From positions 124,001 through 188,000 of the forward strand of contig NZ_CP011797.1 in the NCBI RefSeq assembly GCF_002795845.1: a stretch of DNA of 64,000 nt. The letters are read 5' to 3'. Of the stretch, positions 53,607-63,982 are shown piece after piece; within the stretch, counting starts at the first letter, position 1; every line of letters starts with the position of its first letter. The notes under the pieces are model-generated. The model ran no database searches and was not told where the DNA came from. It saw only the letters and a list, made by a program, of their open reading frames with translations. Made by a program: the position numbers and the translations under genes. This DNA is from Reinekea forsetii. Lineage in GTDB: Bacteria; Pseudomonadota; Gammaproteobacteria; Pseudomonadales; Natronospirillaceae.

Positions 53607-54982
53607 GGTCGCGCTCCGTCTTTAGACGTCACGATGGCCACGGCCATACCACTGACTGGCGTCTTCAGGCGAGTGGTCACCACGGACGCGCTATCGTTGA
53701 AATCTGGGCTGCGCACCAAGTAGCCACGCTGCGTGCGGCCCAATATCTCGATATCGGCCGCGTTGATTACGCCGTCCGCAAATAGATAGACCCGCTGTTG
53801 ATCGTAGACCGCGGTAACCGGCACCTCGACGGCGGGCTCGGCGATAGGGTAACTGATGGTCAGGGCGACGTGGCTGCCCGGCAAGAACGCCACCGGGTTC
53901 ACGCCACTGGGGACTAGGGTCAGCCGTTGGGCACCGGATTCATTGATCGGACGCAACGCCTCAACTTGCCAAGCGTAACCCTGACTGTCAACGGCGCTGA
54001 TCTGCGTGGCGTTGAGCTGATCCAAGCGGTAGCGCAGCGGTACGCGCACAAACAGCGCTAAGCTGGCTGGGTCGTAGAGTTCCACTAGGACATCGCCACT
54101 GCGCAGTTCCTGACCCTGAGTGACCGATACTTTGGCGACCAGGCCGGCGAATGGGGCCGTGACTTGAAGATCAGCAACCACTTGTTTGGCGAGGCGAATT
54201 TGACTGGCGAGGGCATCGCGTTGTGCCAACATCTGCGCCATCTGATCGGTATATTGCGCCAACGTGAGCTGTCGATTTTGCACCGACATCAGCTGCGTCT
54301 GATACGCCCGTAGGGCGGCCTCATAGTCGCTGCCGGAGGTGAGCTGCTGGGAATTTAGGCTGGTGAAGCGGTCGACGCTGTTTTTGGCGATGCGCAACAG
54401 CTCGCGGTCGATCGTTAAGGAGGCCTGGTCATTATCGTGTTTGAGTGTTTCATTGCGAATTCTCGCGGCCAGTTCCTGCTGTGCGGACCGGCGCTGTGTC
54501 AAGGCTTCCTGCGCCGAGTCGGCCGATAAGCTGAGCAGACCTTGACCCAGCTCGACCGTCTGGCCTTCACTGACATCGAGCGCCAGCACGCGTGCGTTGC
54601 TGGTGGCACTCAGGCGGGTGTGATGCTGAGCTTGAATTACCCCAAACAGGTCGAGCTGGGCCAGTGTCTTGTCGGCTAGGGCGGGCACGATTTCAACCGA
54701 GGTTGCGCCCTGTTTGCCGAGCTGACCGGCACCTCTAAAACCACGACCCCTTGAAGGGGCTGGCGCCTTTGCTTTCGCCTCGCCTGGTGCCGCTTGTGCT
54801 GCGTCGGTTTTGCGCGCGTCAGCGCCTGGCTTGGCCTTTGGCTCACTGGATTCTGGGCTCGGCGCGCTCACGGGGGTTGCCGGGCGACCCCCATACGAGT
54901 TTTCCTTGGGCGCGTTCATCATTCGATAGGCACCCAACGCGATGGCCAAGATAACCACCGGGATAATAATTTTCTTCAGCAT
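53603..54982 (-). CDS. RND efflux periplasmic adaptor (membrane-fusion protein)
   Basis: The 459-aa product has an N-terminal membrane anchor (residues ~5-21). A Pro/Ala/Lys-rich linker (~30-85) is longer than usual. The MFP core follows: a lipoyl-like half (LDVSEGQTVELGQGLL), a coiled-coil hairpin, the second lipoyl half (VTAPFAGLVAKVSVTQGQ) and beta-barrel domains. It bridges the pump to a TolC-type channel. It precedes the pump gene with a 4-nt overlap. Confidence 0.9.
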   Translation of the reverse strand: MLKKIIIPVVILAIALGAYRMMNAPKENSYGGRPATPVSAPSPESSEPKAKPGADARKTDAAQAAPGEAKAKAPAPSRGRGFRGAGQLGKQGATSVEIVPALADKTLAQLDLFGVIQAQHHTRLSATSNARVLALDVSEGQTVELGQGLLSLSADSAQEALTQRRSAQQELAARIRNETLKHDNDQASLTIDRELLRIAKNSVDRFTSLNSQQLTSGSDYEAALRAYQTQLMSVQNRQLTLAQYTDQMAQMLAQRDALASQIRLAKQVVADLQVTAPFAGLVAKVSVTQGQELRSGDVLVELYDPASLALFVRVPLRYRLDQLNATQISAVDSQGYAWQVEALRPINESGAQRLTLVPSGVNPVAFLPGSHVALTISYPIAEPAVEVPVTAVYDQQRVYLFADGVINAADIEILGRTQRGYLVRSPDFNDSASVVTTRLKTPVSGMAVAIVTSKDGARP

Positions 54983-55048
54983 GTGACGTCTACTTTGATT
55001 TTAGTTGTCCGATATTGATAGAGTGTGGCCGAACAATGTGCAAGAAAA

Positions 55049-55372
55049 ATGAATCAGATGACAACAATAACGCACTGGTGGGTCTATTTGCTGTCCTGCG
55101 CCGATGGCACCCTATACACCGGGATCACCACCGACCTGACTCGCCGCGTCGCGGAGCATAATGGCCTCCGACCGGGTGGTGCGCGCTATACCGCTGCGCG
55201 CAAACCGGTCCAGCTAGTATACGCGGAAGCCAGTGCGACCAGATCAACCGCCGGGCAGCGCGAATACCAACTCAGGCGACTGCCGCGCCCACACAAGTTA
55301 GCCCTGGTCGCCGCCTACCAAGCTGAAACGCTCGCCGACCGGGCGCCTATGCCAGTATCAACAGCAGACTAA
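55049..55372 (+). CDS. GIY-YIG nuclease-domain protein, UPF0213/YhbQ-like
   Basis: The 107-aa product has the GIY-YIG core: WWVYLLSCADGTLYTGITTDLTRRVAEHN, then GARYTAARKPVQLVYAE. YhbQ-type proteins are small single-domain GIY-YIG proteins, likely DNA-acting. ATG 55049 is used; ATG 55058 is equally plausible. Single gene, divergent from the RND operon. Confidence 0.9.
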   Translation: MNQMTTITHWWVYLLSCADGTLYTGITTDLTRRVAEHNGLRPGGARYTAARKPVQLVYAEASATRSTAGQREYQLRRLPRPHKLALVAAYQAETLADRAPMPVSTAD

Positions 55373-55519
55373 AACCTCTGCCCAGTGGCAGTGAAACCTA
55401 ACCAGACCGTTGCGTGGACACCGCGCCGATCCGGGGTCTGACGCTGCTCACCAGAGTCCCTAGGGCTTACAGTGGGGCCGGCTTTTGCTACACTGGCGAA
55501 AATTCTCCTAAGGATTGCC

Positions 55520-56392
55520 ATGTACATGGTGCACCCCCAATTTGACCCGGTTGCCTTTAGCCTTGGGCCCCTGTCTGTCCACTGGTACGGTATCATGTAT
55601 CTGCTCGGCTTCTTGGTCGGTCAGTATCTTGGTATTTGGCGCGCGGGGCGCGACGCTTGGCGTAACTTCAGCACCGAGGAGGTCAAGGATTTACTCTTCT
55701 ATATAGTGGTCGGCATCATCATCGGTGGTCGGGTCGGTTATGTGTTTTTTTACCATTTCGATCTGTTTATACAAAACCCGCTCTACCTAGTTAAAATTAA
55801 TCAGGGCGGCATGAGCTTCCACGGCGGATTTCTCGGGGTTGCCGCAGCAGTCATTCTGTTTGCCCGCAAGACCGGTAAGGCGATCTTCAGTGTTGGCGAT
55901 TTTGTTGCGCCCTTGGTTGCGCCGGGCATTCTGTTTGGTCGCTTTGGTAACTTTCTCAATGGCGAACTTTGGGGCCGACCAACCGACGTGCCTTGGGCGA
56001 TGATCTTCCCTCAGGCCGGTGATGCCATCGCTCGCCACCCGTCACAGCTCTATCAGATGGCGGGCGAAGGCTTCCTTCTGCTGGTCTTGCTCTGGTGGTG
56101 GAGTGCGCAGCCAAGGCCGCGCATGGCGGTCTCAGCGATGTTTATGATCGGCTATGGCGTGTTGCGTACCGCGGCCGAGTTTTTCCGCCAACCGGATCAA
56201 CATATTGGTTATCTGATGGGCGGCTATCTCACCCAGGGTATGTTGCTGAGTGTGCCATTGATCTTGGTCGGTGGCGCGATGATGGTGTTCGCCTATCGGC
56301 ATCCGGTGTTCGATGTCTTGCTGCCAGAGGGTAAAAAAGCCAGCGCCGGTCAAAAATCCTCCAAACGCAAAACACGGGCTAAGACAAAATGA
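55520..56392 (+). CDS. lgt: prolipoprotein diacylglyceryl transferase
   Basis: The 290-aa inner-membrane enzyme attaches diacylglycerol to the lipobox Cys. It has [39 protein letters not shown] and [17 protein letters not shown]. The lysine-rich tail is cytoplasmic. ATG 55520 has AAGGA upstream. The stop overlaps the thyA start (ATGA). The lipoproteins in this window are among its likely substrates. Confidence 0.97.
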   Translation: MYMVHPQFDPVAFSLGPLSVHWYGIMYLLGFLVGQYLGIWRAGRDAWRNFSTEEVKDLLFYIVVGIIIGGRVGYVFFYHFDLFIQNPLYLVKINQGGMSFHGGFLGVAAAVILFARKTGKAIFSVGDFVAPLVAPGILFGRFGNFLNGELWGRPTDVPWAMIFPQAGDAIARHPSQLYQMAGEGFLLLVLLWWWSAQPRPRMAVSAMFMIGYGVLRTAAEFFRQPDQHIGYLMGGYLTQGMLLSVPLILVGGAMMVFAYRHPVFDVLLPEGKKASAGQKSSKRKTRAKTK

Positions 56393-57240
56393 AACAGTAT
56401 CTCGAGCTCTGCCGGCGGATCGTCGATGAAGGTCATTGGATCAGCAATCAGCGCACCGGTAAGCGTTGCCTGACGGTAATTAATGCCGACTTGGAATACA
56501 ATGTCGCGGCCAATGAACTGCCGTTGATTACCACCCGAAAAAGCTATTATCGTTCAGCCATCGCCGAGTTCCTCGGCTATATTCGCGGCTATGATAACGC
56601 CGCCGACTTTCGCGCCCTGGGCAGTAAAACTTGGGATGCCAACGCTAACGAGAACAGCGTTTGGCTGAACAATCCGGCGCGCAAAGGTCGCGACGATATG
56701 GGCCGGGTCTACGGGGTTCAAGGGCGAGCTTGGGCCACCCCCGATGGCGGCCAGGTCGACCAGCTGCGCAAGATCGTCGATGATCTGCGCCAGGGTATTG
56801 ATGACCGTGGCGAGATCCTCAGCTTTTATAATCCAGGCGAGTTTGATTTGGGCTGCTTACGACCCTGCATGCACAGCCACACCTTCTCCTTACTGGGCGA
56901 TACGCTCCACCTGACCAGTTATCAGCGCTCCTGTGACGTGCCACTCGGGTTGAATTTTAATCAGGTGCAGGTGTTCTTTTTTCTCGCCATTATGGCCCAA
57001 ATCACTGGCCACAAAGCGGGTATGGCCTATCATAAGATAGTCAACGCGCACATCTATGAAGACCAGTTGCCGCTGTTGCGCGACGTTCAGCTGCACCGAG
57101 CGCCCTTCGCGTCGCCCAAACTGATTATCAACCCAGCGATCCGCTCGCTCGAAGACCTGGAAACCTGGGTTACGTTGGACGACTTCTCGGTCGAGGGTTA
57201 TCAGCATCACGAGCCTATCGCGTACCCCTTTTCAGTCTAA
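56389..57240 (+). CDS. thyA: thymidylate synthase
   Basis: The 283-aa product makes dTMP from dUMP using methylene-THF. The catalytic Cys is in LRPCMHSH, followed by [16 protein letters not shown], with the family N-terminus [13 protein letters not shown] and VNAHIYEDQ. It is coupled to lgt by a 4-nt overlap. The catalytic-loop sequence (RPCMHSH) differs from the E. coli APCHAFF but occurs in other ThyA. Confidence 0.96.
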   Translation: MKQYLELCRRIVDEGHWISNQRTGKRCLTVINADLEYNVAANELPLITTRKSYYRSAIAEFLGYIRGYDNAADFRALGSKTWDANANENSVWLNNPARKGRDDMGRVYGVQGRAWATPDGGQVDQLRKIVDDLRQGIDDRGEILSFYNPGEFDLGCLRPCMHSHTFSLLGDTLHLTSYQRSCDVPLGLNFNQVQVFFFLAIMAQITGHKAGMAYHKIVNAHIYEDQLPLLRDVQLHRAPFASPKLIINPAIRSLEDLETWVTLDDFSVEGYQHHEPIAYPFSV

Positions 57241-57366
57241 TCACGTTGGCTGGCAACTATTCGCTGGGTTCTAATGGGCGGATACCAGCCAGTACAGCAA
57301 CGTATTTAATGCCACATCGGTCCCGATCAGACGTCGGGGCTAATTGTTTATAAGGTTCTGTCGACT

Positions 57367-59757
57367 ATGTTTCCAAAGGTCCCAAGTTTGGCCGTTACTG
57401 ATCTAAGTGCCCATATCGACTTAAGTCATCTCAATATCGAATCGACGTCCGATCTAGTAGGCGTGTCCAACTTCCTCGGCCAGCCACGGGCGAAAAAATC
57501 GCTCGAGTTTGGCATTGCCATGCGTGGCAGTGGCTACAACCTCTATGTTATGGGCGATGCCGGCACCGGGCGGCAATCGTTGGTGTCCAAGTACGTGCGC
57601 GAACTGGCCGAGTCGCAGCCGGCGCCAAGCGAATGGGCCTATATCAATAACTTCGACACGCCGCGCGAACCAGAGGCGCTGGAATTGCCCGCCGGGCGCG
57701 GAGAAGAATTGAAGGCGCAGATTAGTCAGTTCGTAAACGACCTGCTCGATACCTTCCCCGCGACCTTTGAAAACCCAAGTTATCAGCGCAAACGCACGGC
57801 GATCGAACGCGATTTTAATCAGAAGTACGATGCCGCGATGAAGGTGGTCGAGCGCTTTGCCAATGACAAGGAGGTCGCCGTGGTCTCCGATGGCGGCTCG
57901 GTGTTGCTGTTGCCGATTGTCGACGGGCAGGCCTTAGATGACACCGAATTTGCCCAGTTGCCGGAAGAGCGGCGCAGTGAATTTCAGGATCGAATCAATG
58001 ATATCGAAGAGTATCTCAATGAACAGGTCCTGGAGCTGCCTACTTGGCGGCGCAAGAGTTCCGATGCGTTTCGGCAGCTGACGCTGGAAACGGTGCAGCA
58101 GGCGATCAAGCCGCTGCTCAAAGAGCTCGAGGTAAAAAATCAGAGTCTGCTGTCGGTTTTACGCTTTTTTCGTTCGGTGAAAACGAATCTGCCGCCCTTG
58201 ATTATCGATCTGTTTGCCGATGAGGCGACCGCCGAGAGTCGCACCGAACAGGAAAGCCGGCAAATGTTGGAACATTGGCTCAAGCCGAATCTGATGATGC
58301 ATCATGATATCAATAACGGCGCGCCGGTGGTCTACGAGATGTTGCCGACTTACCAGAATCTGTTTGGCCGGATCGAATATTCGACCCAGCAGGGCATGCC
58401 GATTACCAACTATCAGCTGATTCGCCCGGGCAGTCTGCTTAAGGCCAATGGCGGCTACCTGATCCTCGATGCGGAAAAACTGCTCCAGGAACCTTTCGCT
58501 TGGGATGCGCTCAAACTGGCCTTAAAAACCAAAGAGCTGAAGATGGAGTCACCCTTTATTGATGCGACCTTGATGCCGACGGTGACCCTCAGTCCGCAAT
58601 CGATCAAGTTAAATATCAAGGTGATTTTGCTCGGCCCGCGCGATATCTATTATCAGCTGCAGGAGTGGGACCCAGAATTTATGGAGCTGTTTCGTGTCCC
58701 GGTCGACTTCGACAGCTTTATCCCGCGCACGCGCGATAATATCGACAACCTTATTTTGCGCATCAAGGACTACGGTGAAGAAAAGGGCTTCCGCCCGCTA
58801 ACCAAGAGTGCCTTGGTGCGCCTAATCGAATTTAGTCTGCGTGAAGCCGAACACCAGCACCGTCTGTCGGCCCAGGTCGTCAAAGTATTCAAGGTGTTTG
58901 CCGAGGCCGACTTTATCTGCCGCCATCAGGACGATCGCCTGATCGATGCCCACCACATTACCGAGGCACTGGCCGCAGCCGAGTACCGCAACGGCCGGAT
59001 CGCCGATCAGATGTTGATGGAGATCGAAGAGGGCACCATCCTGATCGACACTACCGGCGAGCGAGTCGGCTGTGTCAACGGCCTCACGGTGATGGAGATC
59101 GGTGAGAGCCACTTCGGCTCGCCGGCGCGCATTACCGCGACGGTGCATGTCGGTGGCAAGGGTGTGGTCGATATCGAACGGGAAGTCGAGCTGGGTCAGT
59201 CGTTGCACAGCAAGGGCGTGATGATTCTAAGTGGCTTCCTCGGCCATGAGTTTGGCCGTACCTTCCCCTTGACCCTGTCATCCCATATTGCCATGGAGCA
59301 GAGTTATGGCTATATCGATGGCGACAGCGCCACCGTGGCGGAGTATTGCTCGCTGATGTCCGCCATTACCCGTCTGCCGGCACGGCAGAATTTGGCGATC
59401 ACTGGATCGATGAACCAGTTAGGCGAAGTACAGGCCATTGGTGGGGTGAACGAAAAAATTGAAGGCTTCTTTAAACTCTGTAGCTTGCGCGGTCTAACCG
59501 GAGAGCATGGTGTGATCGTGCCCCAAGACAATGTGAAGCACCTGATGCTGCAGCAGAGCGTGATCGATGCCGTAGCGGCCGGTCAATTCACCATCTATGC
59601 CGTTAAACATGTCTACGAGGCGCTGCATCTGTTGACCGATTGTGAACCGGGCGAGGCCGATCTGAAAGGCGACTTCCCGGCTGAGAGCTTGAATGGTAAA
59701 GCTCAGCTAGCACTTAAAACGCTCTATGAGTTGTATCAGGAAACCGACGAAGAGTAA
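57367..59757 (+). CDS. Lon-family ATP-dependent protease (LonB-like)
   Basis: The 796-aa product begins with a AAA_32-type AAA+ domain (GQPRAKKSLEFGIAM, a Walker A-like GDAGTGRQSLV) and a long helical insertion. The C-terminal Lon protease domain has the catalytic dyad Ser in GDSATVAEYCSLM and Lys in GVNEKIEGFF. It is a membrane-free member, unlike archaeal LonB. Likely role is quality control or regulated proteolysis. The WA motif lacks the canonical GKT/S and reads GTGRQS, a variant common in this family. Confidence 0.88.
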   Translation: MFPKVPSLAVTDLSAHIDLSHLNIESTSDLVGVSNFLGQPRAKKSLEFGIAMRGSGYNLYVMGDAGTGRQSLVSKYVRELAESQPAPSEWAYINNFDTPREPEALELPAGRGEELKAQISQFVNDLLDTFPATFENPSYQRKRTAIERDFNQKYDAAMKVVERFANDKEVAVVSDGGSVLLLPIVDGQALDDTEFAQLPEERRSEFQDRINDIEEYLNEQVLELPTWRRKSSDAFRQLTLETVQQAIKPLLKELEVKNQSLLSVLRFFRSVKTNLPPLIIDLFADEATAESRTEQESRQMLEHWLKPNLMMHHDINNGAPVVYEMLPTYQNLFGRIEYSTQQGMPITNYQLIRPGSLLKANGGYLILDAEKLLQEPFAWDALKLALKTKELKMESPFIDATLMPTVTLSPQSIKLNIKVILLGPRDIYYQLQEWDPEFMELFRVPVDFDSFIPRTRDNIDNLILRIKDYGEEKGFRPLTKSALVRLIEFSLREAEHQHRLSAQVVKVFKVFAEADFICRHQDDRLIDAHHITEALAAAEYRNGRIADQMLMEIEEGTILIDTTGERVGCVNGLTVMEIGESHFGSPARITATVHVGGKGVVDIEREVELGQSLHSKGVMILSGFLGHEFGRTFPLTLSSHIAMEQSYGYIDGDSATVAEYCSLMSAITRLPARQNLAITGSMNQLGEVQAIGGVNEKIEGFFKLCSLRGLTGEHGVIVPQDNVKHLMLQQSVIDAVAAGQFTIYAVKHVYEALHLLTDCEPGEADLKGDFPAESLNGKAQLALKTLYELYQETDEE

Positions 59758-59802
59758 CGCTAGGACGCGCGCGATGGGCGCGCCCCTTGAGGCGGTCTGT
59801 TG

Positions 59803-61170
59803 TTAGAACAGGCTGTCGAGCCCGATCTTCATGCTCAGACCGACGCTTAAACCGGAGGCGGTGGCATTGGCGTTGAGCAAATAACCGGCCTCGATCGCAA
59901 AGATGACATGCTTTGCTAGCACCGTTGGGATATTAGCGTCGGTATAGATGTAGGAACCAAAGCCGTCGGCCCCGTACATCAAATCCATGCCGTAACGAAA
60001 GCTTTCGGAATTATTCAGCGCCGAATTAGCACCGAGGCCTAGGTACCAGTTGGCACCATAGGCACCGCGCAGGCGAAATGCTAGATCTGTGCTCAGCCCA
60101 GACTCGACATTGATTCCAGCATTCCACAAGGAAACCGTCTCGCCCAGCACACCATAGTTGGTTTGGGCCAGCACCAGCTGGTTACGGTGTAAGTAACTGA
60201 TCTCTTCAATATAGTCGTTTTCGTTGACTAGGGCCTTGGCCAGATTGTAGTGGTCAGAGCGGGCTATCTCGCCGCGAGCACTGTTGCTTTGGGCTTCAGT
60301 GATACGAATCCGACCGACCACTTCACGGAATGACTCATTCGCATCGATCACCTTGATGTCTTTGTAAACTGCAAAATAGGCACCTGGCACGACGCCGGAC
60401 TTGCGACCGATATTCAGTGCGACCTTATTATCGAGCTTCGACAGCACCTGACCGCGCGTCTGAATACTTTGGTCGGCCAGCTCGACCCAGTCGTCATTGC
60501 GGATCGATGGGCGACCAAGGTGAATCTTAGCGATGGAATAGATCGCGCTGACTTCGATAATCTCGATGATACCGGTCTGGTCATCGACAAAGCCAAAACT
60601 CTCACCGGAACCGCTTTTGATCTCGGTGCCGCGGCGAAAGACGCGGAAGATCTGACCCACCTCGACATTGGCATTCTTGCCCAGGTCAAAATAAATTTGG
60701 TCGCTATTGACCTTGACCACCGAGCCTAGCTCGCGAAACTCTCGCTTGAGCATAAGCGGCAGTTCGTACTCTAACTGGGCCAATAGGGCCGTTAATTCTT
60801 TGTAGCGAAACTCAAGCGCGCGTTGGATAGTCAGGTCACCGGTGCCGACATTATAGAGCGACATCGTGACGGTGGCTCGATTCCGTTTGGGCGTGTACAG
60901 GGAGACCACGGCGAGGTTTTCGAGCTTGGCCCGACTGGCCGCTTCGAGCATCGCTTCGATGGCCGCTTCGCTATCGGGCCGCACGGACGTCTTAGCGTTA
61001 GACACTTGGTAGTCTTGCAGCCGGTTGATTGCGCTGGAAGCAATCAACCGCAGATCGGGGCGAGATGCCAGATTATCATCGGATAAATCGGTTACCAGCA
61101 AGACATTGCCAGCCGCCATCAAGGTGCCGGATAAAAATAGCGACACCAGTCCCAACCATTTAAAAGTCAT
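59803..61170 (-). CDS. uncharacterised envelope protein, possibly beta-barrel-ended
   Basis: The 455-aa product has a signal peptide (residues ~1-20, ending LMAAG) and an N-terminal Rossmann-like segment. A central beta-rich region includes NVEVGQIFRVFRRGTEI and KVALNIGRKSGVVPGAYFAVY, repeats reminiscent of FlgT C-terminal-like folds. A C-terminal ~110 residues of amphipathic strands end in KIGLDSLF, a terminal Phe typical of outer-membrane barrels. I do not recognise the family. ATG 61170 gives a clean signal peptide; an in-frame codon at 61197 precedes it. Confidence 0.7.
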   Translation of the reverse strand: MTFKWLGLVSLFLSGTLMAAGNVLLVTDLSDDNLASRPDLRLIASSAINRLQDYQVSNAKTSVRPDSEAAIEAMLEAASRAKLENLAVVSLYTPKRNRATVTMSLYNVGTGDLTIQRALEFRYKELTALLAQLEYELPLMLKREFRELGSVVKVNSDQIYFDLGKNANVEVGQIFRVFRRGTEIKSGSGESFGFVDDQTGIIEIIEVSAIYSIAKIHLGRPSIRNDDWVELADQSIQTRGQVLSKLDNKVALNIGRKSGVVPGAYFAVYKDIKVIDANESFREVVGRIRITEAQSNSARGEIARSDHYNLAKALVNENDYIEEISYLHRNQLVLAQTNYGVLGETVSLWNAGINVESGLSTDLAFRLRGAYGANWYLGLGANSALNNSESFRYGMDLMYGADGFGSYIYTDANIPTVLAKHVIFAIEAGYLLNANATASGLSVGLSMKIGLDSLF

Positions 61171-61379
61171 TTTGCACTCACCTAGTAATCGATTCAATTT
61201 TGCGAGTATATACTAGTGTCTAGCAATCGGATAATTTGATCACGGCAAACCAGCATGGTTACGGGGGTTTAGGGCCTTTTTCTGGGCGCCGTTGGCCGAC
61301 CAATGGCAACCTAAAGACATTTTTAAAGCGGTTTTCACAGCAAAGGCAAAAATCAGCTGTGCAATGAACCGGTTCAACG

Positions 61380-61385
61380 TATAAT
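61380..61385 (+). promoter_or_regulatory. -10 box for mnmG
   Basis: TATAAT at 61380-61385, 66 nt before mnmG, with a weak -35 (TGTGCA, 61358-61363) at a 16-nt spacer. Confidence 0.4.
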
Positions 61386-61451
61386 CTCGCACCCTTTTTA
61401 ATCTATTTTGGTTGAAAATCGGCCAATTATGGCAAGACGACTGAGGTGTGT

Positions 61452-63338
61452 GTGGATTTTCCTAAGCAATATGATGTGATCGTAATAGGTGGAGGCCATG
61501 CCGGCACCGAGGCGGCGTTAGCGGCGGCTCGTATGGGCAGCCAAACCCTATTGCTAACGCACAATATCGACACCATCGGGGTGATGTCCTGCAATCCGGC
61601 CATCGGTGGCATTGGCAAGAGCCACCTGGTTAAGGAAATAGATGCCTTGGGCGGCGCGATGGCGATGGCTACAGACCGTGCCGGCATCCAGTTTCGCATA
61701 CTCAATGGTCGCAAGGGTCCAGCTGTGCGCGCCACTCGTGCCCAGGCCGATCGCCAGTTGTATCGCGCGGCGATCCGCGAGATCGTCGAAAATCAGCCGA
61801 ATTTGGAAATATTTGCTCAGGCGGTCGACGATCTGATGCTCGCAGGCGACCGCATCGTGGGTGCGGTCACCCAAACCGGGATTCGCATTCGCGCCAAGAC
61901 CGTGGTGCTCACCGCCGGTACCTTCCTGGGCGGCAAGATTCACGTCGGCATGGACAACTACGCCGGTGGCCGCATGGGTGATGCCCCCAGCCTGTCGTTG
62001 GCGGCGCGCTTGCGCGAGTTGCCGCTGCGGGTTGGACGCCTTAAGACTGGCACCCCGGCGCGCATCGATTCACGCTCGGTCGATTTCAGCGTCTTGGCCG
62101 AGCAACCGGGCGACACGCCCTTGCCGGTAATGTCCTTTATGGGCTCGGTTAGTGACCATCCGCGCCAAGTTAGCTGTTATATCGGCCACACCAATGAGCA
62201 AACGCACGACATTATTCGCAATAACTTGCACCAATCACCGATGTACGCCGGCGAGATTGAAGGTACCGGGCCGCGCTATTGCCCATCGATTGAAGATAAG
62301 GTGGTGCGCTTTGCCGATAAGACCAGCCACCAAATCTTTGTCGAGCCCGAAGGTCTTAATACCTATGAGCTCTACCCCAATGGCATCTCGACCAGCCTGC
62401 CGTTTGATGTCCAGGTCGCCTTCATCCGTTCCATGAAGGGTTTTGAAAATGCGCATATAACGCGACCCGGTTACGCCATCGAGTACGACTATTTTAACCC
62501 GCAAGACCTGAAGCACTCGCTCGAGTCGAAGTTTATCGAGGGCCTGTTCTTTGCCGGACAGATCAACGGTACCACCGGTTATGAAGAGGCCGCTGCGCAA
62601 GGGTTGTTGGCCGGTATCAACGCGGCGCGCACCGCACAAGGTGAGGCTGTCTGGTCACCACGGCGCGATGAAGCCTATATAGGGGTGTTGGTCGACGATC
62701 TGATCACCATGGGCACCCTGGAGCCGTACCGCATGTTTACCAGTCGGGCCGAATATCGCCTGCTGTTGCGCGAAGACAACGCCGACGCTCGCTTGACCGC
62801 CATCGGCCATGATCTGGGGTTGGTTGGCGAAACCCGTTGGGCCGCGTTTAACCGCAAGCAAGACGCCATTGCCATTGAGCAGGAGCGGATGCGCACGACC
62901 TACGTCCAATCGTCATCCAACGCGGCGACCGCCTTGGCGAGCAAGCTGAAGTCGCCCCTATCGCGTGAATACAGCCTGGCCGATCTGTTGAAGCGACCCG
63001 AGTTAAGTTACCAAGACTTAGCGCAGGTTGCGCCACCGACCGCGGACCTGGCTCTGGACGAGCAGGAGCAGGTTGAAATTGCGGCCAAATACGAGGGCTA
63101 CATCCAGCGCCAACAGGACGATATCGATACCTTGCGCCGCCATGAAGACACCAAGTTGCCAGATAGCCTCGATATTGACCTAATCGGCGGCCTATCGAAC
63201 GAGGTGCGGCAAAAGCTCAAGGCACAGCGACCGGAAACCCTGGCGCAGGCTTCGCGCATATCGGGTGTAACACCGGCGGCCCTATCGATGCTTTTAGTGC
63301 ATATTAAAAAACACAAAGCGAGTCGACAAAGCGCATGA
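61452..63338 (+). CDS. mnmG: tRNA uridine-34 carboxymethylaminomethyl synthesis protein MnmG
   Basis: The 628-aa FAD protein works with MnmE to modify wobble uridine in tRNA. It has the FAD motif [47 protein letters not shown] and the Glu-rich C-terminal tRNA domain. GTG 61452 (MDFPKQYDV) has GAGG 5 nt upstream; GTG 61446 is the alternative. The stop overlaps rsmG (ATGA). Confidence 0.97.
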   Translation: MDFPKQYDVIVIGGGHAGTEAALAAARMGSQTLLLTHNIDTIGVMSCNPAIGGIGKSHLVKEIDALGGAMAMATDRAGIQFRILNGRKGPAVRATRAQADRQLYRAAIREIVENQPNLEIFAQAVDDLMLAGDRIVGAVTQTGIRIRAKTVVLTAGTFLGGKIHVGMDNYAGGRMGDAPSLSLAARLRELPLRVGRLKTGTPARIDSRSVDFSVLAEQPGDTPLPVMSFMGSVSDHPRQVSCYIGHTNEQTHDIIRNNLHQSPMYAGEIEGTGPRYCPSIEDKVVRFADKTSHQIFVEPEGLNTYELYPNGISTSLPFDVQVAFIRSMKGFENAHITRPGYAIEYDYFNPQDLKHSLESKFIEGLFFAGQINGTTGYEEAAAQGLLAGINAARTAQGEAVWSPRRDEAYIGVLVDDLITMGTLEPYRMFTSRAEYRLLLREDNADARLTAIGHDLGLVGETRWAAFNRKQDAIAIEQERMRTTYVQSSSNAATALASKLKSPLSREYSLADLLKRPELSYQDLAQVAPPTADLALDEQEQVEIAAKYEGYIQRQQDDIDTLRRHEDTKLPDSLDIDLIGGLSNEVRQKLKAQRPETLAQASRISGVTPAALSMLLVHIKKHKASRQSA

Positions 63339-63979
63339 CTGACGCATATCGAAATAGGCTTGAGGGCGGCATCTTGACCCTCGGACTGACGCTACCGGCG
63401 GATGCCGTGACCCGTTTGCTCGAGTTCCACGCGCTGCTGGTAAAGTGGAATAAGACTTATAACCTGACCTCGGTGCGCAAGGCCGATGAGATGATCGATC
63501 GACATTTGCTCGACAGCTTAAGTATGCTGCCCTTTATCGGTTCCGGCGCGCTGCTCGATGTTGGCACCGGGGCTGGCCTGCCGGGCATGGTGCTGGCCTT
63601 AGTAAGGCCGGACCTGCCGGTTTGGCTGCTCGACAGTAACGGCAAAAAAACCCGGTTTCTGAGCCAGGTCAAGATGATGTTAGGCGTCGACAACGTTACC
63701 GTGGTTCAGCATCGACTCGAAAGCTGGCAACCGGAGCGAGAATTCGCCCAGATCACCTCTAGAGCATTCGCAACCCTTTCTGATATGGTAAGCTTCTCGC
63801 GACATCTGCTCGCCGATGACGGCCGTTTTTTAGCTATGAAGGGCCTCTCGCCCGATGCAGAGCTGGCTGAATTGCCGCCCGAAATCAAGCTGCTGGCCAT
63901 TTCGCCCCTTACAGTTCCCGGTACCGATGGTCAGCGCCATCTGGTGGAACTGGGGCTACAGACACCCTTGAAGGATTAA
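63335..63979 (+). CDS. rsmG: 16S rRNA m7G527 methyltransferase
   Basis: The 214-aa SAM-dependent enzyme has the SAM motif [31 protein letters not shown] and ITSRAFATL. It methylates G527 of 16S rRNA; loss gives low-level streptomycin resistance. It is coupled to mnmG by ATGA and followed by a likely parA. Confidence 0.97.
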   Translation: MTDAYRNRLEGGILTLGLTLPADAVTRLLEFHALLVKWNKTYNLTSVRKADEMIDRHLLDSLSMLPFIGSGALLDVGTGAGLPGMVLALVRPDLPVWLLDSNGKKTRFLSQVKMMLGVDNVTVVQHRLESWQPEREFAQITSRAFATLSDMVSFSRHLLADDGRFLAMKGLSPDAELAELPPEIKLLAISPLTVPGTDGQRHLVELGLQTPLKD

Positions 63980-63982
63980 ACC

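Noticed and set aside
61198-61451. Replication origin
   Set aside because: Only degenerate DnaA-like sites, no clear cluster of consensus boxes and no AT-rich unwinding tract.
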